DNA from: CAZRIZ01 sp964600285
GTDB taxonomy: Bacteria > Patescibacteriota > Saccharimonadia > Saccharimonadales > Saccharimonadaceae
NCBI GenBank assembly: GCA_964600285.1
Contig: CAZRIZ010000020.1
Span: 1-16,010 of the forward strand
Direction of reading: 5' to 3'
DNA: 16,010 bases
Of the stretch, positions 7,010-13,759 are shown piece by piece (position 1 is the stretch's first letter; each line of letters opens with the position of its first letter). The position numbers and the translations under genes were made by a program. Under the pieces are notes generated by a model. That model was given only the letters and a program-made list of their open reading frames with translations. It ran no database searches and was not told where the DNA came from.

Positions 7010-7960
7010 TTAGCCGGTTATGACCGTTCCAGCGCGACCAGCAAGAGCTTCGCTAGCCAATTGTGGTGTTGTAATGATTACAACACCTGCTGGATTAAAC
7101 TCGAGAAACTTAATCGAGGCTTCAATTTTTGGCAACATTGAGCCTGGCGCAAACTGGTTGTTGACCACGTGCTGTCGTAGCTCTGCCAAAGAGACCCTTG
7201 ATAATTCCTGCTCAGCTTCTTGACCAAAGTTAATCTTGACCGTATCTACAGCCGTCAAAATAAGTAGCGTATCAGCTCCAATCAACTCAGCTAACTTTTC
7301 GGCCGCAAAGTCCTTATCAATTACCGCCTCCAATCCCAGTAGCTGACCATCAGGTAATCGGCGAACAGGTATACCACCACCGCCAGTTGAGATAACAATA
7401 TTACCCTGATCAACCGCTGATTTAATAAAACCAGCCTCGATAATATCAATTGGTAAGGGTGACGGCACTACTCGGCGCCAACCACGACCGGCATCTTCTT
7501 TGACAGTAAAGTTACGTTCCGAAGCTACGGTTTTGGCTTCTTGCTCTGAAGTAAAGAAAGCTCCAATTGGCTTGGTAGGGTTAGAAAAAGCCAAATCATT
7601 TTTATCAACTACAACCTGCGTCACAACCGACACAACCGAGCGACTCAGTCCTGATAGCGTCAGGTTATTAAGCAAAGCGTTCTGCAACCAATAGCCGATT
7701 TGACCTTGGCTCATAGCACCACAAACGTCAATTGGCATGGTTGGCTCTTTAGAGGTATTTACCGACTCTTCTTTAACTATAATATTACCGACCTGTGGAC
7801 CGTTACCATGTACAATCGCCAGATCATGTCCAGCCTGAACTAGCGGTAGTAACTGTTTGGCAGTTTCTGTGGCAACAGCTAATTGTGCTCTTGCCTGTGC
7901 TTGACCATCTTTAGAGAGTGCGTTACCGCCCAACGCAACTACAATTCGTTTCTTTTCCAT
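7010..7960 (-). CDS. arcC: Carbamate kinase
   Basis: Cytoplasmic enzyme that transfers phosphate from carbamoyl phosphate to ADP, giving ATP, CO2 and NH3; it is the energy-yielding last step of the arginine deiminase pathway. The 316-aa length is standard. The amino acid kinase fold is shown by VVALGGNAL (7-15), HGNGPQVGN (about 51-59), a P-I-D-V segment with a nearby SQGQIGY typical of carbamate kinases, STGGGGIPV near the middle, EAVIDKDFAAEKLA and the C-terminal GSMLPKIEA. It is separated from the rest of the arginine locus by a terminator and has its own extended -10 promoter 7 nt before the ATG. It is probably transcribed alone, without an SD. Confidence 0.96.
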   Translation of the reverse strand: MEKKRIVVALGGNALSKDGQAQARAQLAVATETAKQLLPLVQAGHDLAIVHGNGPQVGNIIVKEESVNTSKEPTMPIDVCGAMSQGQIGYWLQNALLNNLTLSGLSRSVVSVVTQVVVDKNDLAFSNPTKPIGAFFTSEQEAKTVASERNFTVKEDAGRGWRRVVPSPLPIDIIEAGFIKSAVDQGNIVISTGGGGIPVRRLPDGQLLGLEAVIDKDFAAEKLAELIGADTLLILTAVDTVKINFGQEAEQELSRVSLAELRQHVVNNQFAPGSMLPKIEASIKFLEFNPAGVVIITTPQLASEALAGRAGTVITG

Positions 7961-7967
7961 ATCTATA

Positions 7968-7976
7968 ATTGTAGCA
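7968..7976 (-). promoter_or_regulatory. Extended -10 promoter of arcC, probably leaderless
   Basis: TGC-TACAAT reads on the minus strand 7 nt before the ATG at 7960. A 10-mer TTGCTTATGC just upstream (plus-strand 7980-7989) is also found at the arcA promoter. No SD is present. Confidence 0.55.
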
Positions 7977-7988
7977 TAGGCATAAGCA

Positions 7989-8017
7989 AAACAACGCCCC
8001 GTGAGAGAGCGTTGTTT
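7989..8017 (-). terminator. Terminator after the second DDAH gene
   Basis: AAACAACGC and GCGTTGTTT form a 9-bp stem with an 11-nt loop. Read on the minus strand it lies about 20 nt after the stop at 8037 and runs into TTTT. It would close the arcA operon and insulate arcC. Confidence 0.7.
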
Positions 8018-8036
8018 AATATCCGTTAGCTACTAG

Positions 8037-8813
8037 CTAAAAACGTAGCGAGAGACAGGTTAGGCTGCCGGTAATCTTCATAAATTCCGACATACCTACG
8101 GTTACCACTTCATAGCTAGCTTCTCTAATTAAGCTTGCCATTTTTGGATAACCCTCTGGAAGCAACACCTTGCCGTTAATCCAAAGTGTGTTTGCAGCAT
8201 AAGCTTCATCGGCCGGTACGACAATCTTCTTGTAGTTAGACAGTTCTGCCCGATCTTTGTAATATTCAGAAACAACCATCGTATTATTATCGAGGTATGT
8301 CATATCACCTTTTAGGTGTAGTAAATTAACTACCTCAATCGTCTCGCCAGTCAGGCCAAACTCTTCAAGATACTTAATAACCTGATCAGCACCAGCTTGA
8401 TTTGTTCGTTTAGAGATTCCAATAAAGAAATGCCCATCAGCCATCACAATATCACCTGGCTCAACCAAACCAGGTTCCACAATCGACCTAATTTTGTCTT
8501 CATCATAGTGTTTGCGAATAGCTGCTTGCAAGTCGGGTAGTTGAGACTCGCCTCGGCGCGATTCGGCGCCAGGACGCGAGATAATCACTCCATTTGGCGT
8601 ACAGAGGGCCGTATCTTCGACAAAACAACTATCTGGAAATTCTTCGTTTGGTTCAAGTAGAGTCACATCCAGACCACAGTAATCTAAAGCCTCTAGGTAT
8701 TGATCGTACTGTTTAAGAGCCAGATCTATATCAACCTTACCCAACTCTGGTGTTTGGGTGATGCCATTAATCATACTCTGTCCAGGCCTTCGAGCAATTG
8801 CGTATCTAAACAT
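8037..8813 (-). CDS. DDAH-family amidinohydrolase, paralogue 2
   Basis: Guanidine-modifying enzyme of the pentein (amidinotransferase) fold, closest to N(G),N(G)-dimethylarginine dimethylaminohydrolase, which turns methylated arginine into citrulline plus a methylamine. The 258-aa length fits bacterial DDAH (about 254 aa). By comparison with the Pseudomonas enzyme the expected residues are present: Asp61, Glu66 and Asp67 in PDSCFVED, Arg80 in ISRPG, Arg136, catalytic His166 in LHLKGD and catalytic Cys253 in LTCLSLRF. It is roughly half identical by eye to its neighbour. The substrate-lid region differs (QSMINGIT here, RSLANGIT there), hinting at a different substrate preference. A GAGGAG SD lies 5 nt before the ATG; a perfect hairpin precedes it and a terminator follows. 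The true substrate is inferred. Confidence 0.85.
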   Translation of the reverse strand: MFRYAIARRPGQSMINGITQTPELGKVDIDLALKQYDQYLEALDYCGLDVTLLEPNEEFPDSCFVEDTALCTPNGVIISRPGAESRRGESQLPDLQAAIRKHYDEDKIRSIVEPGLVEPGDIVMADGHFFIGISKRTNQAGADQVIKYLEEFGLTGETIEVVNLLHLKGDMTYLDNNTMVVSEYYKDRAELSNYKKIVVPADEAYAANTLWINGKVLLPEGYPKMASLIREASYEVVTVGMSEFMKITGSLTCLSLRF

Positions 8814-8830
8814 ATATTCTCCTCTTCATA

Positions 8831-8865
8831 GAACTAGCTGGTTATATTTTATAACCAGCTAGTTC
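8831..8865 (-). promoter_or_regulatory. Perfect 16-bp intercistronic hairpin between the two DDAH genes
   Basis: GAACTAGCTGGTTATA and its exact reverse complement are separated by only 3 nt. It begins 24 nt after the upstream stop and ends 17 nt before the downstream ATG, with the SD just after it. No T-run follows on the minus strand, so it is more likely an mRNA processing or stability element, an attenuator or a palindromic protein site than an intrinsic terminator. Confidence 0.7.
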
Positions 8866-8889
8866 AAATTAGTGTTAACTAAAGTACTT

Positions 8890-9672
8890 CTAGAAGCGCA
8901 GTGACAAACAAGACAAACCGCCGTCAACTTTGCGGTATTCTGAAGTGTCACACTCGATCACATTATACTTACCAAGAGCCTCTAGCGCTGCTTTGGTCTT
9001 TGGATATCCAGCTGGTGTAATTACATTACCGTTAATCCAGATTGAATTAGCCGCATAAGACTCTTCACTTGGAACGATGACCTTTTCAAAACGGTCAAAT
9101 ACTGGATTATTGGCAAAAGTATCCAACACTAGAACAGTATTGTTTTCAATGTAGGCCATGCCTGTTTTGAAGTGTAACATGCCAGACATTTCCACCATTT
9201 CACCGCTCATGCCGTATTTTTCCAATAAAGCAATCATCTGACGAGCGCCCTCTTCGTTAGTTCGATCAGACAAGCCAATCAGGTAGTGATCGCCAACCAT
9301 AGCAATATCGCCTGGCTCAATTGTGCCAGGAGCTTCAATCTGCTCGATATTCTCGTAGAACTTGCCCAAAGCCTCACGCAAATCAGGCATTTGGACCTCT
9401 CGTTGGCGCGTTGGAGCACCGGGGCGAGATATAATTGCTACATTTGGCGTGCACAAAGCGTTATCTTCTACAAAGCATGAGTCAGGAAACTCTTCGCTAG
9501 GCTCTAAAATCGTAACGTCAACGCCACATTTCTTTAGCGTTTCAATATAGTTGTCGTGTTGCACGAGAGCATTCTCGTAAACCGGTTGACCTAATTCTGG
9601 AGCCGAAGTAATGCCATTGGCCAAACTTCTACCCGGACGACGCACGATTGTGTGTTTAAATTCTCTTGCCAT
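8890..9672 (-). CDS. DDAH-family amidinohydrolase, paralogue 1
   Basis: Second pentein-fold enzyme of the DDAH family in the operon, expected to release citrulline from methylated arginine or a related guanidine. The 260-aa protein keeps Asp64, Glu69 and Asp70 in PDSCFVED, Arg83 in ISRPG, Arg137, His167 in LHFKTG and Cys255 in LSCLSLRF, so both tandem copies appear catalytically competent. I start it at ATG9672, where AAGGAG lies 4 nt upstream. A longer frame from 9720 would only translate the intercistronic hairpin. It lies between the transporter gene and the other DDAH gene in the same direction. A single-domain arginine deiminase or another guanidine hydrolase activity is the alternative, since pentein substrate range cannot be read from motifs alone. 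Confidence 0.85.
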   Translation of the reverse strand: MAREFKHTIVRRPGRSLANGITSAPELGQPVYENALVQHDNYIETLKKCGVDVTILEPSEEFPDSCFVEDNALCTPNVAIISRPGAPTRQREVQMPDLREALGKFYENIEQIEAPGTIEPGDIAMVGDHYLIGLSDRTNEEGARQMIALLEKYGMSGEMVEMSGMLHFKTGMAYIENNTVLVLDTFANNPVFDRFEKVIVPSEESYAANSIWINGNVITPAGYPKTKAALEALGKYNVIECDTSEYRKVDGGLSCLSLRF

Positions 9673-9688
9673 TATTCTCCTTTTTAAT

Positions 9689-9720
9689 ATGCCAGTATCC
9701 CTAAAAAGAGATACTGGCAT
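9689..9720 (-). promoter_or_regulatory. Perfect 11-bp intercistronic hairpin between arcD and the first DDAH gene
   Basis: ATGCCAGTATC and GATACTGGCAT enclose a 10-nt loop. The element starts 14 nt after the arcD stop and ends shortly before the AAGGAG SD of the next gene. As with the other hairpin, no T-run follows, which argues against a simple terminator. Confidence 0.65.
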
Positions 9721-9734
9721 TTAGATTTAGTTTG

Positions 9735-11399
9735 TTATACCCCCAAGCCCGTTAGGGATGCAATTGTGATAATCACAATGTAGGTTATACTTAGCGCGAT
9801 TGCCAAGCCACCGACTCGCTTAAGATATTTATTAAACGAAATACCACAGGCTACAGCACCACCCATAAGGGACGCAACCGTTGGAGCAAGCATCTGGATA
9901 ATACCACTACCTGCGACAAAGGCCGCCACAGCGATTGGAGCACCGACGCCGAGCAAGTCAGCAAGGGGCCCAAAGATAGGCATTGATACTGATGCCAAGC
10001 CAGAAGTCGACGGAATCAAGAAAGCCATTGGTAGGTAGAGAATATACAAGACTCCACCGAACAAACCTTTAACTAATCCCGTTGGCAGGTTAGCCAAAGC
10101 AGTTTCTAGTGCGTGCAGAATTGTGTGGGTAATATTACCATCATTCATCACGACCGTAATACCACGAGCCACGCCAATAATCAGACAAACACCCAAAACG
10201 TCTTTAGCACCGTCGATAAACGTATCAACAAATTCTTGGTCACCAATCTTATACATAATACCAATAGCTAGAGCAGCTACTAGGTAAAGTACTGTTAGTT
10301 CATCAAAGTACCACCAACCAAATGGTGTTACGTCACCAATAATTCGTCCCAAAATCGGCACATTGTATAGCCAGTCTTTAGTGTTAACAAAGAAGTTAAT
10401 ACCAATCGCCTCTGAATCCCATGGGATAAAGGCAAAGATTGTAATCACAATCAAAGCCATAGCCATAATGATTAATGTGGCCTTGCGTTTAGCATCGAAT
10501 TCGCTACTGGTATTCTTTTCTTGAGCAAATTTTAGTTTGTGATCATTGACACTGTCCTCAGCATATTTACCAGCCTTGACCTTCTCGGCATAGCGCATCA
10601 CGAAGAATGAGCCAACAACAATGCCGGCAATCAACATAATAGCGCGTAGCAACATGCCTTGACCGACAGTTGTGCCACCTAGCTCAGAAGCGATAATTGA
10701 CGAGAATGGGTTGACTGTTGAAGCCGCAATACCAACTGTGGTTCCAACAATAACTGTCATCAACGCCGTCATAGCGTTATACCCAGCCGCAATCATCAAC
10801 GGCACCATAAAGGTGTAATATACAACCGTCTCTTCTTGTGAGCCGTAAGCGCTACCGCAGATGGCAAATAGAGCAATCAAAGCAGCAATCAACCACTTCT
10901 CTTTACCCTTCATCTTACGCATTAACACCTTGAAACCAGCTTGGATTGCACCAATCTTAGCTTCAAGTGCCAATAAGCCACCTACGAAAAGCACTGTTGC
11001 GATGATGTCGACAACTTCTTTAATACCTTTGACTGGGGCTAGTAAGATTTCCCAAATACCTTGGGGGTTCTTGATAGCCTCTGCCTCAGCTAAAGCATCT
11101 TGCGCAGCTAAAAATTCTTCGTTCTCAGCCGCTTCGTCTGACTCTTCGTCAACAATACCTTGCTCTTCTTTAACGCGTTCTAGTTCAGCTTCAGCTTCTT
11201 CAATACGCTCATTGGCTGACTTATACGTGCCTTTTACGGCAACTTCTTTTTCACCAGCCGCTGTACCTACTATCGTTGTGTCGTAGCGACCAGCTGGAAT
11301 AACCCACGTCAAGACAGCCATGATGATGGTCAAAAGCATCAAAATGGTAAATGACGATGGTAAACGCCGTTTCTTTGGAGTTATTTTCTTATCTTCCAT
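9735..11399 (-). CDS. arcD: YfcC/ArcD-type transporter, likely arginine/ornithine antiporter, with an acidic coiled-coil insertion
   Basis: Polytopic carrier of the YfcC family (ArcD-like), which in arginine deiminase loci exchanges external arginine for ornithine. The 554-aa protein has a basic N-terminus (KKITPKKRR), a first helix (about 17-35) ending TWVIPAGRYD, then about ten further helices from residue 125 on. Family-like stretches include the QGIWEILLAPVKGI segment, GSAYGSQEETVVYY and FLIPSTSGLASVSMPIFGPL. Residues about 62-109 form a highly acidic, heptad-like segment between helices 1 and 2, where relatives have a short loop; this explains the extra length. SD AAGGAAAGG precedes the ATG. 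It is 34 bp after arcB in the operon. Substrate is inferred from context: methylarginine, citrulline or other guanidines cannot be excluded. Confidence 0.85.
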   Translation of the reverse strand: MEDKKITPKKRRLPSSFTILMLLTIIMAVLTWVIPAGRYDTTIVGTAAGEKEVAVKGTYKSANERIEEAEAELERVKEEQGIVDEESDEAAENEEFLAAQDALAEAEAIKNPQGIWEILLAPVKGIKEVVDIIATVLFVGGLLALEAKIGAIQAGFKVLMRKMKGKEKWLIAALIALFAICGSAYGSQEETVVYYTFMVPLMIAAGYNAMTALMTVIVGTTVGIAASTVNPFSSIIASELGGTTVGQGMLLRAIMLIAGIVVGSFFVMRYAEKVKAGKYAEDSVNDHKLKFAQEKNTSSEFDAKRKATLIIMAMALIVITIFAFIPWDSEAIGINFFVNTKDWLYNVPILGRIIGDVTPFGWWYFDELTVLYLVAALAIGIMYKIGDQEFVDTFIDGAKDVLGVCLIIGVARGITVVMNDGNITHTILHALETALANLPTGLVKGLFGGVLYILYLPMAFLIPSTSGLASVSMPIFGPLADLLGVGAPIAVAAFVAGSGIIQMLAPTVASLMGGAVACGISFNKYLKRVGGLAIALSITYIVIITIASLTGLGV

Positions 11400-11433
11400 A
11401 GACCTTTCCTTTTAATTTTGTTAAAACGAACGC

Positions 11434-12426
11434 TTATAAGGTTAGCGCCATGACCGCTTCGATCGTGTAAAGCCGATTCTCCGCCTCGTCAAAGACAATA
11501 CTAGCAGTGCTTTCAAAGACTTCGTCAGTGACTTCCATCTCTTTCACGCCGTATTGTTCAAAAACGGTTTTACCAAAAGTCGTGTTCGTATCGTGAAAAG
11601 CTGGCAGGCAGTGCATGAACTTCACTTCCTTGTTGCCCGTCGACTCCATTAATTCACGATTAACCTGATAGGCTTTTAGTAACTTTAGTCGGTCGGCGAT
11701 TAAATCTTCTTCGCCCATTGACACCCAAACATCGGTGTAAATAGCGTCAACCTGCGTAGTCGCCTCACGCGGGTCTTCGGTAATGGTTATCATAGCACCA
11801 GTATTAAACTTCTTAATCAAAGCGTTGGCTTCATCTACCCAAGCTTTCTCTGGATGTAATTCTTTTGGCGCACCAATTCGGAAATCTAATCCCATTAGTG
11901 CCGAACCAATCATTAAGCTACGAGCCACATTATTGCGTCCATCACCGACAAAGGCTAATTTAGCACCCTTCAAGTGGCCGATATGTTCTTCAATGGTCAT
12001 AAAATCACCCAAAACCTGTGTCGGATGATACAAATCAGTCAAACCATTCCACACCGGAACGCCCGAATATTTAGCTAATTGCTCCACTGTTTCTTGTTTG
12101 TAGCCACGGAACTGAATACCATCAAACATGCGGCCGAAAACAATAGCCGTATCTTTGACGCTTTCTTTTTTGCCAAATTGAACGTCATCTTTACCTAGAA
12201 ACTCAGCCTTCATGCCGAGATCGTTCGCCGCCACAGTAAAAGCACATCGGGTGCGAGTTGATGTTTTTTCAAACAACAAAGCAACTGTTTTGCCTTCGTG
12301 CATACGATTTGGCACGCCAGCGTATTTATTGTTCTTAAACTGGATTGCCACATCAAGCATTTTACGTATTTCCGCTGGGGTAAAGCTTTTCAGTGTCAAA
12401 AATGAGCGACCTTTTAAATTAATCAT
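11434..12426 (-). CDS. arcB: Ornithine carbamoyltransferase, catabolic
   Basis: Cytoplasmic enzyme that in this setting splits citrulline with phosphate into ornithine and carbamoyl phosphate, the substrate of carbamate kinase. The 330-aa protein shows the carbamoyl-phosphate loop STRTR (56-60), HPTQ (134-137), the ornithine loop SMGEE (236-240) and HCLP (272-275). I start at ATG12426 rather than at the 12-codon longer frame. The ATG overlaps the arcA TAA as TAATG, and GGGAGGA lies about 6 nt upstream within the end of arcA, so translational coupling is likely. It could formally be the biosynthetic ArgF. Its place between arcA and the transporter, with no arginine biosynthesis genes nearby, favours the catabolic role. 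Confidence 0.96.
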   Translation of the reverse strand: MINLKGRSFLTLKSFTPAEIRKMLDVAIQFKNNKYAGVPNRMHEGKTVALLFEKTSTRTRCAFTVAANDLGMKAEFLGKDDVQFGKKESVKDTAIVFGRMFDGIQFRGYKQETVEQLAKYSGVPVWNGLTDLYHPTQVLGDFMTIEEHIGHLKGAKLAFVGDGRNNVARSLMIGSALMGLDFRIGAPKELHPEKAWVDEANALIKKFNTGAMITITEDPREATTQVDAIYTDVWVSMGEEDLIADRLKLLKAYQVNRELMESTGNKEVKFMHCLPAFHDTNTTFGKTVFEQYGVKEMEVTDEVFESTASIVFDEAENRLYTIEAVMALTL

Positions 12427-13661
12427 TAGATATCCTCCCTTACTATTGGCATACTCATACATCTTGGACCACCTCGTCCACGTCCGACTTCCGAACCAGG
12501 CACCTCAATAACCTTAATGCCAGCCTTGCGCATTTCTGCGTTGGTAACGTAGTTACGATCATAAGTCACAACCACACCAGGTGCGATTGTCAGGGTATTA
12601 GAACCGTCATTCCATTGCTCACGAGCTGCCGCAATAACATCACCAGCACCACATTCCACAAAGATAACTTCACGTTGCAAAATCTCAGACAAAACTTTGC
12701 GCATACTGTGTTCTCGTGTCACAAAATAGCCACTCTTCGTATCAGCTTTTTCTAGCACAAATATATTCATGCCATTTTCGCCAAGCTTTTTGATTTCTGG
12801 GTGAATTGAGAACTTATCATAATCTATCATCGTAAAGACAGTGTCTAAGTGCATGAAAGCGCGCTTTGATGGAATTTCAAACGCCACTACTTTATTGAAA
12901 TCAGAGTTCTTAAGCAGATTCGACGCTAACGTCTCAACAGCCTCAGCTTCAGTCCGTTCACTAATACCAACTGCAACCGTTTCTTTATCAATCACCAAAA
13001 CATCGCCACCCTCAACCGAGAAACGATCGTTTCTTTGATACCAAATTGACGTATTAAATCCTGAAAAACGTGGGTGATATTTCAAAATATATTCCATAAA
13101 CATTGATTCACGACGTCGTGCTGGCCAATGCATCTTGTTTAGCATTACGCCATGACCAATTGCCGCCGCTGGATCGCGTTGGAAATAAAGATTAGGCATT
13201 GGGTCAAGATAAAACGGGTATTCGTCAATCAAGAAATGATGTAGTTGCTTTTCCTTAGGATCTGGCACATCAACTTCGGACTTACGCACACCAGCGATTA
13301 CCTTAGAAACCATATCCTTGGCTGGCATATTACCTAAATAAGCAATAATTGCATCTGTAGTAAGACGTCCGCCTTGTTTGGAAGCCCGTACCATTTCGCG
13401 CACAAATTGCCACTTCAATTCCTCAGTTGACAAAGCCTCAGCCATTAAGTCCACTATATATAGAACCTCAGCACCATTATCCTTTAAAACTTTAGCGAAT
13501 GCGTCATGCTCTTCTTGGGCCATTTTTAAATAAGGAACGTCATCAAATAACATGCGTTCCATATAATCGGGTGTCAACCCCTCTAACTCTTGGCCTGGGC
13601 GGTGCAAAACAACAGTCTTCAGCTTACCAATTTCAGATTTAATATTGATCGGTAAATTCAT
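12426..13661 (-). CDS. arcA: Arginine deiminase
   Basis: First enzyme of the pathway: arginine plus water gives citrulline and NH3. The 411-aa length is standard for ADI. Pentein-fold catalytic residues are in place by comparison with the Pseudomonas enzyme: Asp163 in YFQRDP, Glu217 in VEGGD, His271 in HLDTVF with Asp273, and nucleophile Cys401 in RCMSMP near the C-terminus. The N-terminal LKTVVLHRPGQELEGLTP is characteristic. It is the first gene of the operon, with an extended -10 promoter and a leader of about 26 nt carrying a G-rich SD (GGGGGAAG). It is divergent from galE across 98 bp. The stop codon overlaps the arcB start. Confidence 0.97.
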   Translation of the reverse strand: MNLPINIKSEIGKLKTVVLHRPGQELEGLTPDYMERMLFDDVPYLKMAQEEHDAFAKVLKDNGAEVLYIVDLMAEALSTEELKWQFVREMVRASKQGGRLTTDAIIAYLGNMPAKDMVSKVIAGVRKSEVDVPDPKEKQLHHFLIDEYPFYLDPMPNLYFQRDPAAAIGHGVMLNKMHWPARRRESMFMEYILKYHPRFSGFNTSIWYQRNDRFSVEGGDVLVIDKETVAVGISERTEAEAVETLASNLLKNSDFNKVVAFEIPSKRAFMHLDTVFTMIDYDKFSIHPEIKKLGENGMNIFVLEKADTKSGYFVTREHSMRKVLSEILQREVIFVECGAGDVIAAAREQWNDGSNTLTIAPGVVVTYDRNYVTNAEMRKAGIKVIEVPGSEVGRGRGGPRCMSMPIVREDI

Positions 13662-13693
13662 CGGCTTCCCCCTATTTAATCTTTACTATCTTA

Positions 13694-13702
13694 TTTATAG
13701 CA
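13694..13702 (-). promoter_or_regulatory. Extended -10 promoter of the arcA operon
   Basis: TGC-TATAAA reads on the minus strand, with TTGCTT 16 bp upstream as a possible -35. The predicted start near 13687 gives a short SD-containing leader. The 10-mer TTGCTTATGC (plus-strand 13700-13709) overlaps the box and recurs at the arcC promoter. I could not see a convincing ArgR operator. Confidence 0.5.
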
Positions 13703-13747
13703 TAAGCAAGAATAAAAGCAAAACCAAACAAAAAACCAAATTAACGT

Positions 13748-13753
13748 TATAAT
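13748..13753 (+). promoter_or_regulatory. -10 box of galE, probably leaderless
   Basis: A perfect TATAAT lies 6 nt before the ATG at 13760, the same spacing seen at murC. No TG extension and no clear -35 are present, and no SD fits between box and start. Confidence 0.55.
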
Positions 13754-13759
13754 TAACAC

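Noticed and set aside
9673..9720. A longer N-terminus for the first DDAH protein (start at 9720)
   Set aside because: The extra 16 codons lie in the perfect hairpin, while the ATG at 9672 has an AAGGAG SD and aligns with the start of the paralogue.
10861..11286. A 141-aa plus-strand ORF opposite the arcD N-terminal region
   Set aside because: It is the antisense shadow of the acidic coiled-coil segment (serine/alanine-rich complement), with no start signal.
13662..13759. An ArgR operator between arcA and galE
   Set aside because: No stretch matches the palindromic ARG box well; only AT-rich partial matches are visible.
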